Below are positions 1 to 8,500 of a stretch of DNA of 64,000 nucleotides, one piece after another; within the stretch, counting starts at the first letter, position 1, and each line of letters starts with the position of its first letter. The stretch is from an uncultured Ruminiclostridium sp. (GTDB lineage Bacteria; Bacillota; Clostridia; Oscillospirales; Ruminococcaceae). The stretch covers positions 1 through 64,000 of the forward strand of contig CANQED010000013.1 in NCBI GenBank assembly GCA_947594425.1, in the 5' to 3' direction. The translations under genes and the position numbers were made by a program. The notes below the pieces were generated by a model, which was not told where the DNA came from, ran no database searches, and was given only the letters and a program-made list of their open reading frames with translations.

Positions 1-77
1 CAGCCGTCTGTGTAAACAGGCTGCCGCGTAAGCGGCGTAGATTTGACAAGTCAAATCTACCGGCTGAGGTTATTATA
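1..77. repeat. Cloverleaf-like direct repeat, copy 1
   Basis: This 77-nt unit recurs exactly at 160-236. It folds into an almost fully paired four-way junction. The outer stem is CAGCC(1-5)/GGCTG(62-66). Arm 1 is 6-11/16-21 with loop GTAA, arm 2 is 22-27/32-37 with loop GTAA, and arm 3 has 11-nt perfect arms 37-47/50-60. GTAA fits the GNRA tetraloop rule, so an RNA form is plausible, though a DNA cruciform is also possible. The copy begins at base 1, so the array may continue to the left. Confidence 0.85.
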
Positions 78-79
78 CC

Positions 80-146
80 ATAAATTGCGGCTGACTCGTC
101 AGACGCAGGCGGCGTAAGCCGTCGGGCGCAACGCGCCCGAATTTAT
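80..146. repeat. Second cloverleaf-like element between the direct repeats
   Basis: The sequence differs from its neighbours but the plan is the same. An outer stem ATAAATT(80-86)/AATTTAT(140-146) closes three abutting arms: 87-106 (GCG, CTGAC / GTCAG, CGC), 108-113/118-123 with a GTAA loop, and CGGGCGC(123-129)/GCGCCCG(133-139). There is almost no unpaired base between helices. The function is unknown. Confidence 0.6.
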
Positions 147-159
147 GATACAATGTTCT

Positions 160-236
160 CAGCCGTCTGTGTAAACAGGCTGCCGCGTAAGCGGCGTAGA
201 TTTGACAAGTCAAATCTACCGGCTGAGGTTATTATA
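160..236. repeat. Cloverleaf-like direct repeat, copy 2
   Basis: Exact copy of 1-77, offset by 159 nt. Identity ends at TATTATA, after which the flanks diverge. No coding potential is seen across it. Confidence 0.85.
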
Positions 237-300
237 ACATGGCAGGATAAAAAAGTAAATGGTAGACGGGGGCTTAAATGATCAGAGCTTACTATCGGAT

Positions 301-517
301 AAACAGCTTGTAGGAAAATCCGACCATAGAGAGGGCTTTTCTACAAGCTGAAGCAGGAAATACGATCCCCTGCTTATTCCCCGTGCCACAGTTGCGTCTT
401 ACGGCGTAAGACGGTAATTGTCAAAGCTAAGCTTCGCACTGTAACGACAGGGGCAAGCCCCTTATTGAACATCCTCTCCCTGTCCCGCATATCATATCAA
501 TGGGAAAGAAATTTCCC
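301..517 (+). other. Multi-hairpin region upstream of the surface-protein pair
   Basis: The non-coding stretch ahead of the gene at 548 contains successive perfect helices: CAGCTTGTAG(304-313)/CTACAAGCTG(341-350), AGCAGG(352-357)/CCTGCT(369-374), a junction closed by CAGT(389-392)/ACTG(438-441) holding 396-402/406-412 and AAGC(424-427)/GCTT(431-434), then AGGGGC(449-454)/GCCCCT(457-462), and GGGAAA(502-507)/TTTCCC(512-517) with a GAAA loop. It could be a structured 5' leader or further repeat elements. No known riboswitch class was recognised and no clear promoter was found. Confidence 0.4.
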
Positions 518-547
518 TCAATACAAAAATGAAAGGCGCGGCGTTGT

Positions 548-1069
548 ATGAACACAGACGGCGAAGATAAAAAGAGGGAAAAAACCGTAAAGATAGTCAT
601 AATACTCCTGCTTATGCTCACGGTATTTGTTCTCGGCGGGTTGGCAGGTCATTTTTTAATATCGGGGCGTGAAACAGGCTTTATCGGCGGGGTGGAATTT
701 AACGTAGAAACCGACCAAAGCGTCGGCGGGGACAGTGAAAAGTCCCATCAGGGAGTGACTATTCCCGGCGTGGCGGCACTTGTAATTCCGTCTGACGAGA
801 CCGAGGTCAGCGTTAACTTTTTCAATCCCGAAGAAAACGACGGTCTTTACTATCTTACCTTTGAGCTCAAAGTGGAGATAGACGGCAGCTATCGCACCTT
901 GTATACCTCCTCCTTAGTTGAGGCGGGGAAAAGGATAGAGAAAATATCCCTCTCAACTGCGCTTAAAAAGGGCGAATACAACGCCGTTATCCATATCCAG
1001 CCTTATCGCACGGACGGGCTTACTCCCACCAACAACGCGGACATTGTAGCCCGTCTGACGGCTGAATAG
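548..1069 (+). CDS. Membrane-anchored surface protein of unknown function
   Basis: The 173-aa product has a charged N-terminus (KKREK) and one hydrophobic segment at about residues 16-38, then an exported region. Residues 70-170 form a beta-rich domain starting near 'TIPGVAALVIPSD', with 'FFNPEENDGLYYLTFEL' and ending 'ADIVARL'. As I recall, Clostridia carry many small exported proteins of this kind ('IPG... FYNP... C/LYF'), often beside the type of gene that follows. GAAAGG lies just upstream of the ATG. The next gene starts 23 nt downstream, so the two are probably cotranscribed and may work together at the cell surface. No catalytic motif is seen. Confidence 0.75.
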   Translation: MNTDGEDKKREKTVKIVIILLLMLTVFVLGGLAGHFLISGRETGFIGGVEFNVETDQSVGGDSEKSHQGVTIPGVAALVIPSDETEVSVNFFNPEENDGLYYLTFELKVEIDGSYRTLYTSSLVEAGKRIEKISLSTALKKGEYNAVIHIQPYRTDGLTPTNNADIVARLTAE

Positions 1070-1092
1070 TATCTTGCAAATGGGGGATAAAA

Positions 1093-1584
1093 ATGCTTAA
1101 AAAATTGCTGCTTGCTGTTGTTGTATTGGCGCTTACGCTTATCTCGCCGCAGGGCGTAAAAGCGGAGGAAATATCAAGCGGAGATACTGACAGCAGCGGC
1201 TCTATAAGCGTAAGCTATAACGCTGACGTCAACTACAAGGTGACAATTCCCGCAAGCGTTACCTTTACCGACAGCGAAAAAACCGTTGAAAGGGCGCTTA
1301 TGGCAAGCGACGTTCTGCTTAACAAAGGCGGCAAGCTCGGTATCTCGGTAAGCAGCCTCAACGGCTTTAAAATGGTGAACGACAGCGGATATATAGAGTA
1401 CGGGATGAAAGTGAACGGACATGATATCAACACCGAGGAGGATATTGTGATACTCACCGTGCTTGCGGGAGAAACCTCGGGCTGGGCGACCCTTGACTTT
1501 GAGACAGATCTATCGGGCGAACACGCCGAATATGCGGGCAGCTATTCGGATACTCTGACATTCACCGTTCAGGTGACGGGATAA
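1093..1584 (+). CDS. Secreted WxL-like/pilin-like surface protein
   Basis: The 163-aa product has a clear signal peptide (LKKLLLAVVVLALTLIS, likely cleavage after VKA at about residue 24). The mature part has a Ser/Asp-rich start, a beta-sandwich-like core ('YKVTIPASVTF', 'LGISVSS') and the C-terminal signature 'AGSYSDTLTFTV'. That ending is common in exported WxL-like or spore/pilus-like proteins of Clostridia, but no WxL motif is visible, so the assignment is by resemblance. A strong GGGGG SD precedes the ATG. It is the second gene of the pair beginning at 548 and is followed by a terminator. Binding to wall polysaccharide is an inference only. Confidence 0.7.
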   Translation: MLKKLLLAVVVLALTLISPQGVKAEEISSGDTDSSGSISVSYNADVNYKVTIPASVTFTDSEKTVERALMASDVLLNKGGKLGISVSSLNGFKMVNDSGYIEYGMKVNGHDINTEEDIVILTVLAGETSGWATLDFETDLSGEHAEYAGSYSDTLTFTVQVTG

Positions 1585-1620
1585 AGCAAAAGAGAGCTTG
1601 CATAAGCTGCAAAAATCTGA

Positions 1621-1644
1621 GGTCCCACTTCGGCGGGACCTTTT
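1621..1644 (+). terminator. Terminator of the surface-protein pair
   Basis: GGTCCC(1621-1626)/GGGACC(1635-1640) stem followed by TTTT, 37 nt after the stop of the second gene. Confidence 0.75.
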
Positions 1645-1758
1645 GATTTTGTAAAGCAAAATGAATTTTCTTCGGGGAAATCGGGGAAAATTGTGCGCGG
1701 ACAAAAGCTTTTTCCTAATGGTGTGTGATACCGATAAATAGATTTTGGGGCGCGAGCA

Positions 1759-1789
1759 TAAAAAATACGCCCCTTAATATGGGGCGTAT
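1759..1789 (-). terminator. Terminator of tRNA-Ser
   Basis: ATACGCCCC(1765-1773) pairs with GGGGCGTAT(1781-1789). On the minus strand the stem is followed by a T-run (A-run at 1760-1765), 20 nt after the tRNA 3' end. Confidence 0.8.
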
Positions 1790-1808
1790 CGGGTGCAGCG
1801 TCAACTGC

Positions 1809-1896
1809 TGGCGGAGAGGAAGGGATTCGAACCCTTGTGCCTTTTGGGCAAACGGTTTTCAAGACCGCCTCGTTATGACCACTTCGATACCTCTCC
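1809..1896 (-). tRNA. tRNA-Ser (anticodon TGA)
   Basis: The 88-nt class II tRNA has acceptor GGAGAGG/CCTCTCC, discriminator G, encoded CCA, anticodon loop CTTGAAA (anticodon TGA) and a long variable arm (TTTGCCC...GGCAC), as expected for serine. It has its own promoter at 1927-1955 and its own terminator at 1759-1789. Confidence 0.95.
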
Positions 1897-1926
1897 GTAT
1901 ACAGCGTCCTTTCGGACAGCTATATT

Positions 1927-1955
1927 ATTATACACTAAACGTCGGGATTTGTCAA
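1927..1955 (-). promoter_or_regulatory. Vegetative promoter of tRNA-Ser
   Basis: On the minus strand, TTGACA (1950-1955), a 17-nt spacer and TATAAT (1927-1932). Both boxes are consensus, as expected for a stable RNA. Confidence 0.9.
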
Positions 1956-1992
1956 GATAAAAAATTAACTTTACTCGCTGAAAATTTAGCCG

Positions 1993-3060
1993 CTAAATTA
2001 CTATAAGTCCCTTTCCCGTGCGGGTGAGGCAGCGGCAGCCGTCGGCGGTTATGACGACCATATCCTCTATCCTAACGCCGTACATACCGGTAATGTACGC
2101 GCCGGGCTCGATAGTGACCACCATCCCCTCTTTAAGCGAGCCGGTAGAGTTAGGTCCCGCCGTGGGGGCCTCGTGTATTTCCAGCCCGACCCCGTGTCCT
2201 AGGCTGTGCTTAAAATATTCGCCGTAATTCCACGCGTCGAGAGTGCTGCGGGCTACGCTGTCGAGCAGCTTTCCCGAGATTCCGGGCTTTGCCGCCTTTT
2301 GCGCGTCGAGGTTGGCGGAATACACCGCGTCGTACATCTCGCGCATTTTGTCGGTGGTGTGCCCGATAGCCACCGTCCTTGTCATATCCGAGTGATAGCC
2401 GTCATAGGTCGCGCCGAAATCGAGGGTGAGAAAATCCCCGTCCTCTAACTTTTTATCGGTAGGGACGGCGTGCGGCGACGCCGAATTTGCCCCCGAGGCG
2501 GCTATTGTGTCAAAGGATATCCCGTCCGAGCCGTACTCGGCCATATAATAGTCGAGCAAGGCCGCGACGTGCTTTTCGGTCTGCCCTATCTTGATATTAT
2601 TGAGCAGGCGGTCAAAAGCTTTCTCGGCTATGCGCTGAGCGGCGATTATCTTTTCGAGCTCTTCCGCGCTCTTTATCGAGCGCATTTTTGTAATGCTGTC
2701 AGACAGCGCATTGCTCTCGTCAAAGGTGATAAAGGCGTAATCGCTCTTATACTTATTCAGCTGCGAGAGGGTCATAGACGCGCTTTCTATCGAAAGGACG
2801 GTTATACCGTGCTTGACTAATAAATCCATCAGCTGGGTGCGCATATTTTCGAGCAAAATGACCTTGCAGTCGGTCACGCGCTGTCTTGCCTTTTCATAAT
2901 AGCGAAAATCTATCAACAGATAGCTTTCTTCTTTAGTAATGAGGATAACTCCCGCCGACGAGCCGAAACCGCTGAGATATCTGCGGCTTATGTCGTCGGT
3001 GATAAGCGCGCCGTGCTTATTATTTATAAGCAGCCGCCTTAATTCCTCTATCCTGCTCAT
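1993..3060 (-). CDS. M24 family Xaa-Pro aminopeptidase
   Basis: The 355-aa cytoplasmic metallopeptidase would remove an N-terminal residue in front of proline. Residues 1-125 form the creatinase-like N-domain, beginning 'MSRIEELRRLL'. The pita-bread catalytic domain carries the metal ligands: Asp in 'TLDFGATYDGYHSD' (about 213 and 224), His in 'GHGVGLEIHEAP' (about 288), Glu in 'TIEPGAY' (about 318) and Glu in 'RIEDM' (about 332). Length is normal for short Firmicutes PepP/PepQ-type enzymes. It sits 18 nt behind aroQ as the last gene of the yqeG-nfo-aroQ run. In many Firmicutes aroQ and this peptidase precede efp, but efp is not here. Confidence 0.92.
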   Translation of the reverse strand: MSRIEELRRLLINNKHGALITDDISRRYLSGFGSSAGVILITKEESYLLIDFRYYEKARQRVTDCKVILLENMRTQLMDLLVKHGITVLSIESASMTLSQLNKYKSDYAFITFDESNALSDSITKMRSIKSAEELEKIIAAQRIAEKAFDRLLNNIKIGQTEKHVAALLDYYMAEYGSDGISFDTIAASGANSASPHAVPTDKKLEDGDFLTLDFGATYDGYHSDMTRTVAIGHTTDKMREMYDAVYSANLDAQKAAKPGISGKLLDSVARSTLDAWNYGEYFKHSLGHGVGLEIHEAPTAGPNSTGSLKEGMVVTIEPGAYITGMYGVRIEDMVVITADGCRCLTRTGKGLIVI

Positions 3061-3078
3061 ATATTTCCTCCAAAAGCC

Positions 3079-3510
3079 TTATTTCTTTTGTGAAAGCGCA
3101 TAATCCAGCGCCATAGTGTAACTGTACGCGCCAAACCCCGCTATAGTGCCCCTGCACACCGCGGAGATGACAGAGTTTTCCCTAAATTCCTCGCGGGCGT
3201 GGACGTTTGACAAATGCACCTCGATAACGGGTATCTTTATCGCGGCGATAGCGTCCCTTATGGCATAGCTGTAGTGCGTCAGCGCCCCCGCGTTAAGTAT
3301 CACATAGTCGGTGTCGGTGCGGCAGCTGTGCAGCTTGTCTACTATATCTCCCTCGTGATTGGATTGGTAAAAATCTATCGACGCTCCGCCCTGTTCGGCG
3401 CGCTGTCTCAGTCCCGCGTTTATGCTCTTTAGCGTTTCGTTTCCGTATATACCGGGCTCGCGCTCGCCGAGCAAATTAAGATTAGGTCCGTTTATGACAA
3501 GTATTTTCAT
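3079..3510 (-). CDS. aroQ: Type II 3-dehydroquinate dehydratase
   Basis: The 143-aa enzyme dehydrates 3-dehydroquinate to 3-dehydroshikimate in the shikimate pathway, as a dodecamer in the cytoplasm. Family motifs are present in order: 'INGPNLNLLGEREPGIYG' (with the catalytic Tyr), 'NHEGDIVDKLH', 'NAGALTHYSYAIRDA', and 'PVIEVHLSNVHAREEFR' (catalytic His). The start at MKIL is chosen because GGGAGG lies 5 nt upstream. An in-frame start 27 nt earlier has no SD and would overlap the gene before. Ten nt separate it from the nfo-like stop. Other shikimate genes are absent from the window. Confidence 0.95.
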   Translation of the reverse strand: MKILVINGPNLNLLGEREPGIYGNETLKSINAGLRQRAEQGGASIDFYQSNHEGDIVDKLHSCRTDTDYVILNAGALTHYSYAIRDAIAAIKIPVIEVHLSNVHAREEFRENSVISAVCRGTIAGFGAYSYTMALDYALSQKK

Positions 3511-3520
3511 ATAGCCTCCC

Positions 3521-4363
3521 TTATGTATAGCTCTCATAGCATTTCTTCATCAAAGCCGCGTCCTCCGCCTGAGTGCCTGCGGATTCGCATATCACGCTCG
3601 CCGATAAATTCTTCTTGGCGAAAAGCTCCATAAGCGGCTCGTATTCGGGGCCGAATTGCTTATCGTCAAAGGTCAGGTGGCGCTTCTCCCCGCCCGAGGT
3701 ATATTCTATCTTGGAAAAATGCACGTGCATATTAGACAGGCGGTCAAAGCCGAGCTTGTTCTCTATATGGTCGAGTATTTTCTCATAATCCGAGATAGAA
3801 GCTATCCCGCCGAGGGTGCGGGCGTTTAGGTGCCCGAAATCCACGCACGGCAGCATACTCTCGTCGAGGGTGCACAATTCCGTGACCTCCTCAAGCGTGC
3901 CGAGCTGATTTATCTTTCCCATAGTTTCGGGGCAAAATACGGCGCGTATATGCTCCTCTTTCATTTGCCTCAGCGCGCGGGAAATGGTATCCTTAGCATA
4001 CTCCATAGCCTGCTCGCGCGATATCTTCGCGCAAGAGCCCGAATGTACAACTACCTTGACAGCGCCGAGCGCGTCTGCGGCGCGCATAGCCTCCATAATA
4101 TAGTCGACGCTCTTTATCCGCGTTTCTTCATTCGTCCCCGATAAAGAGATAAAATAGGGCGAGTGCAGGGTGAGCAGTATATTATTTTCTTTAGCGAGGG
4201 CGGGAAGCCTGTCGTAGGCCGCCTGAGATATCCTCACTCCCCTGCCGCATTCGACCTCGTAGCCGTTAAGCCCTAAATTTTTCAAATATGCGGGAAGCTC
4301 GTCGGGGAATTTTTTATTGCCCCAGCTCTCGGAGTTTCCTCCCGGACCGAATGACACAGCCAT
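3521..4363 (-). CDS. AP endonuclease family 2 (endonuclease IV-like)
   Basis: The 280-aa TIM-barrel protein probably cleaves DNA at abasic sites in base excision repair. Metal-ligand type motifs of the Nfo family occur in order: 'LHSPY' (near 85), 'VVHSG', 'CPETMG' (Glu), 'PCVDFGHLNA' (Asp/His), 'MHVHFSKIEY' (His) and 'CESAG' (Glu). It resembles the shorter deoxyribonuclease IV-like proteins of Clostridia more than classical Nfo, so the symbol is withheld. Its start lies 3 nt after the yqeG stop, which indicates translational coupling. Confidence 0.85.
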   Translation of the reverse strand: MAVSFGPGGNSESWGNKKFPDELPAYLKNLGLNGYEVECGRGVRISQAAYDRLPALAKENNILLTLHSPYFISLSGTNEETRIKSVDYIMEAMRAADALGAVKVVVHSGSCAKISREQAMEYAKDTISRALRQMKEEHIRAVFCPETMGKINQLGTLEEVTELCTLDESMLPCVDFGHLNARTLGGIASISDYEKILDHIENKLGFDRLSNMHVHFSKIEYTSGGEKRHLTFDDKQFGPEYEPLMELFAKKNLSASVICESAGTQAEDAALMKKCYESYT

Positions 4364-4365
4364 AG

Positions 4366-4866
4366 CTATTTCCTTTCTAACTTAGAATAATCGCGCTTAA
4401 AAAAGAGGCTCTCCGCCCGTCTTTTAAGGCGAAACGTCCATGTGTTCTCAAGGTGGAACGGCTCTACAAGTATCGTAGTCACGCCCTTAAGATTGCCGCC
4501 GACTATATCGGTGAATATCTGGTCGCCGACCACCGCCGTGCAGCTTTTAGGCACGCCCATACGGCGTATCGCGCGAGTAATGCCGAACGTCAGCGGCTTA
4601 AAGCCGTTAGCGCAGAATTGCAGCCCGAGCTTTCGCGCGAGCGGGCTTACGCGCTTATTGGTGTTATTGGATACCACGGTCATCTTTATGCCCAGCGCGC
4701 GCATTTCGTCGAGCCACTGCATCACTCCCTGCTCGGGCTCGTGGTGCCCGTGCATAGACAGCGTGTTGTCCATATCCAGCACAAGCGCCTTAATCCCGTG
4801 CTTATTAAGAAAATCGCGGTCTATATCTAATACGCTGTTTATCCATATATGCGGTTTAAAAAGCAT
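4366..4866 (-). CDS. yqeG: YqeG family HAD-type phosphatase
   Basis: The 166-aa HAD phosphatase matches the YqeG/GEP4 group (subfamily IIIA). Motif I is 'LDMDNTLSMHG' (about 31-41), motif II is 'VVSNN' and the C-terminal acidic motif is 'VVGDQIFTDIVGGN', followed by the typical 'PFHLENTWTFRLKR'. Eukaryotic GEP4 dephosphorylates phosphatidylglycerophosphate. Whether bacterial YqeG does the same is not settled. It is the first gene of the run to pepP and lies just downstream of a large structured element (4891-5085). Confidence 0.93.
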   Translation of the reverse strand: MLFKPHIWINSVLDIDRDFLNKHGIKALVLDMDNTLSMHGHHEPEQGVMQWLDEMRALGIKMTVVSNNTNKRVSPLARKLGLQFCANGFKPLTFGITRAIRRMGVPKSCTAVVGDQIFTDIVGGNLKGVTTILVEPFHLENTWTFRLKRRAESLFFKRDYSKLERK

Positions 4867-4890
4867 AACAGCTTCCTTCTTTTAATGATA

Positions 4891-5085
4891 AAAAAGCGGG
4901 CTCAGCTTGTCAAAAAATCGACCACCCGCTGTAGCGGGTTTACTCGATTTTGCCGCGCTATGCGCGGCTCTTATCTAGACTTGAGGATGAAAACCCTGAT
5001 GGTTTTCCCCTCAAACTCCTCTTTCCTTCCGCTTTATATTGACCCTATTTACAGACTAAAGCGGACATAAATATGCCCGCTTTTT
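4891..5085 (-). other. 195-nt closed multi-hairpin element between rpsU and yqeG
   Basis: A perfect 11-bp inverted repeat (4891-4901/5075-5085, AAAAAGCGGGC and its complement) encloses AAATCGA(4915-4921)/TCGATTT(4944-4950) around ACCCGCT(4924-4930)/AGCGGGT(4933-4939), then GCCGCGC(4952-4958)/GCGCGGC(4962-4968), then TTGAGG(4981-4986)/CCTCAA(5009-5014) around GAAAACC(4989-4995)/GGTTTTC(5001-5007). No reading frame of note runs through it. It may terminate rpsU, lead into yqeG, or be a mobile palindromic element. The rpsU-proximal part (5061-5085) alone resembles a terminator. Confidence 0.6.
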
Positions 5086-5119
5086 AATTGTCTGTTTTAA
5101 ATTTTCGTAAAAAGATAAA

Positions 5120-5296
5120 TTACTTATACTTGCGCTTGCGTGCAGCCTCGGATTTCTTTTTGCGCTTTACCGAAGGTTTTTCGTAGTGTTCTCTTTTACG
5201 AACCTCAGCCAAAACGCCGTCCCGAGCACAGGATCTTTTAAAACGCTTAAGCGCAGTGTCCAAGGACTCATTCTTTCCTAAACGAACTTCTGCCAT
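5120..5296 (-). CDS. rpsU: 30S ribosomal protein S21
   Basis: This 58-aa basic protein of the small subunit helps mRNA binding and initiation. The minus-strand translation reads [19 protein letters not shown], then [20 protein letters not shown], and ends with a Lys/Arg-rich tail (RKRKYK). Length and order match S21. The start has a strong GGAGGG SD. It has its own consensus promoter at 5367-5395 with a leader of roughly 65 nt. Many Firmicutes have rpsU beside yqeY, but here it stands alone upstream of yqeG. Confidence 0.95.
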   Translation of the reverse strand: MAEVRLGKNESLDTALKRFKRSCARDGVLAEVRKREHYEKPSVKRKKKSEAARKRKYK

Positions 5297-5366
5297 CTAT
5301 ATCCCTCCTTTGCCCTGCGGCACAGGTTAAATACATACAATCAAACATTAAAAGATGTACGAATGT

Positions 5367-5395
5367 ATTATACTACATATTTCCTAATATGTCAA
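5367..5395 (-). promoter_or_regulatory. Vegetative promoter of rpsU
   Basis: On the minus strand, TTGACA (5390-5395), a 17-nt spacer and TATAAT (5367-5372). Confidence 0.9.
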
Positions 5396-5443
5396 GAGCA
5401 ATTTGCAATAAAATTAAATTTTTCGTGAAAAATCACATAATAA

Positions 5444-5494
5444 GAGTAAAAGCTTATTGTCAAAGCCAAAGGCTCGGCTGTTAATATTTTACTC
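5444..5494 (-). terminator. Hairpin element/terminator behind the 1206-aa gene
   Basis: GAGTAAAA(5444-5451) pairs with TTTTACTC(5487-5494), with AGCC(5464-5467)/GGCT(5471-5474) inside. On the minus strand it lies 18 nt past the stop and is followed by a T-rich run. The inner part shares a core with 417-441 (see findings). Confidence 0.5.
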
Positions 5495-5512
5495 TCAATT
5501 AAAGCGATAAAA

Positions 5513-8500
5513 TCACATCAGCAGCTCATACATCCCGCCGCACAGCTGGCGCAAAAGCGCGGGGGACATATCGGGGTTAGCCGCCTTTAGCAGCTCGGTG
5601 CGCTCGATATAGCTTACTATATCGACGTTGGACACGGGCTTTTCGTCCTTGCCGGAGATAATAACTTCAAGGGCGCGAGCCGCCTGAGCATAAAACAGCG
5701 GCTCATAAATGAACCTGTTCGGTCTTGCGCGACAGGAGGATCTGTCGGCGGCAAACTTGTCCGCAAGCTCGATAACATGGCAGCCCGTAAGCTCGATAAA
5801 CATATCCTCAAAGCGCCTGATAAAGGCGTTCTTCTTCTCGGCGTCGCCGTCGTCGAACGGCTTTATCGTGCCGTCGAGATCGATGTAATTGAGCTTGTAC
5901 TCAATGCGGCTGAGTATGATATTCTTGCCGTATCTGCCCTTAAGATAGTCGGCGGCCTTTGCGGCGGCGTCGGTTATGAATTTATCATCCAAATCGCCCT
6001 GCTCGTAGGGGATATGCTTCTCGTCGCCCTTGCAAAAGGCGTTGTAGAAGTTTGTATTCTCAAAGCCGTCGGGCACGGAATAGAAATTTTTATCCGAGCG
6101 GTACACGGCGTTGATGATGTCCGGGAAATCCACTATTATCCAGTCGCCGCTCTTTCCGAGCTTTTCGGAGAAGCTGCCGCTGAACTCTTTATAATATATA
6201 CTGCTGCGGTCAAGGTAGCTTAGATCTGCCTCGGGCTTTTTGGTAAAGGCAGTCAGCGCCGAGCGGTCGGTGAGCAGCGTCCCCGCGGTGGCAGCGTCGC
6301 TGCCGCCTACAATGCGGGCAAGACCTCTGCCGCCCCACATATCTACCGTGACGGGACGGTTCTTCTCATAAAACGCACGGACAAGCTTTATCACGGCGGT
6401 CTTATTAGCCCCGCCGATATACATACGCGCGCATTTGAGATAAAATTCGAGGTCCTTTGCGGTAAGCGCGCACTCGGGTATAATACCCTGCTCGTCAAAG
6501 AATGCCGACAGCGCCGCCGCTATATCGTCCCTCGCCGAGAGCTTGAGCTCGATAAGCTTAGATATGTTGGGGTCGTCGAGCTTTTTGCGGCGAAGATTAT
6601 TTATAGCCGTGCATACGGTCTTCAGCAGGCGGTTCTCGCCGAAGTCGAATTTAGTGAGCAGCTCAGCAAAGCCCGAATAGCCGCTGTCTTTCATTCTCGC
6701 GAGATCTTCAAAATTAGTTGCGATAAAGTCCGCCGAGGTGCGGCTTATTACATAGTCCGCGCTGTTGTTCTTATCAAAGAAGAACGACTTGTCGGAGAGC
6801 GTCCTTATCTCGTCAAAGCTGTCCTGTATCGCCGACAGCCACAGCCGCGAATACTCGCCGTTTAAGCGAGGGTCTGCGTCGCCGCGCGCCGCATAAAGCG
6901 CGATACGGGATATAACCTGCGAATACTCCTCCACGCGGTTTATCGCAAAGCAAGCGCCCGCCTTATTGACCTTTCCGCAAAAATGGCGCGGAACGTCGAT
7001 AACGTACGGTCTTACTCTTTGTATAAAATAGTCCTGCATAGCGCCGAGCTGCCGCGCGTTTAGCGTAATGTCGAGCTCGGATACCATACCGAAGTTGGTC
7101 TTATATATGCCGGGGTCGGTCACCTTTACGAGTATCACCCTGCCCTCAAAGGCGGCGTTCACAGCGTCGATATATCCGTCGAGTGCGTGCTTCCACACGG
7201 TCTCGTTGGTAAAGTCGAGCTGGTGAAGCTTAGCCTTATATTTCTTGAAAAAGGGCGATTTTTTAAACGCCTTGCCGCCCGAATACATAACGCCGTTCAT
7301 CTCATAAAGCGCGCTAGCGACGGTATAATACAGGTCGAGTATAAGGTAATCGGAGGGCTTTTCTTCCAGATATTCCTCAAAGCCCTTTGCGAGATTATAA
7401 TACAGCGGCAAGGGAGCGTCGGCGTAGAATTTAGGGTCGGGCGCGGTCTTTTTGCCGCACATAGCCATCTGAGATATAAACAGGTGCGAGCGGTCGGTAG
7501 TCACATTCTCACAGTCGGCAAATAGTCCCGATATGAGCGACGAGCCGTTTAGCATAAAGGAAATAGGGCGCGGCTCTTCTCTGCGGCGCATAGGCAGTAT
7601 CTTTTTGCCCAATTGCTCGGCTATCTGAGCACTTAGGTCGTCAAACTCCATGCGGCTGAAACGAGAGAGATTGCTCTCAAACAGCGGCACGGCTACTCTT
7701 GCCGCTCCGTAGGGTCGCATAGCATAAGGCATATACCCTATACGCGCGGCTGATACCGCATTATTATGCCTTTGCAGGGTGACGCAGATAAGCGCGCCTA
7801 TGTTCTCATATTTAGTCGCGGGGTCGTTTCTGAGCAGGCAGCCGCCCGAATATGCCACGGGCACTTCTTTGCCGTCGTCGGTGGTTATTATATCAAACTC
7901 GCACAGTGCGTTTACTTCACAGCCGACGATAAAGTCCGCTCCCGCCGCCGCTATTTTTCCCGCAAAGGTACGCCATGCGGGCTTAACGGCGGGAGAATGC
8001 TTATCCGCCCAGTCGCAGAACACTATAACATACTCCGCGCCCTTTTCTCTCACCGAAGATACAGCCGCGTCGGTCTTTTTATTAAGCGAGGTATATACAA
8101 ATCCCGTCTTTATCCCCGCTATATCAGCGACGATACCGTCGTTTATGATATTAACGGGGTATTTTGAAAGCGCTTTCTCCGCGCCCGAGGCGCTTTTGCC
8201 AACGCTTACAGCGTCAAGCCCGCATTCTTTAAACGACGCGGCGAGAAAGGACGGCGCGTTTGTGACGCTCTCGTCCTCGCAGGAATATAGACGGTCGTCG
8301 TCAAGCGTAACGTCAAGGCTTGCCGCCGAAAAATCCGAGGACATCAGCAGAGATTTAAGATAAGTAAAGGCAAAATCAAAGCTGCCCGAGTTATTGAACG
8401 CCTCTTTTTGCAATGCGGCGGAGGCGCATATGTCGCCGCCGAGCATAATGGTGCATTTATTATCGTTATTCTTAAGAATACCGTCGGTGTCGGTAAATCT

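Noticed and set aside
1..236. CRISPR-like direct repeats
   Set aside because: Only two exact copies 159 nt apart with a structured middle; repeat length and spacing do not fit a CRISPR array and no cas gene is in the window.
465..495. Promoter for the gene at 548
   Set aside because: TTGAAC is present but the matching -10 (CATATC) is poor, so no promoter is called.
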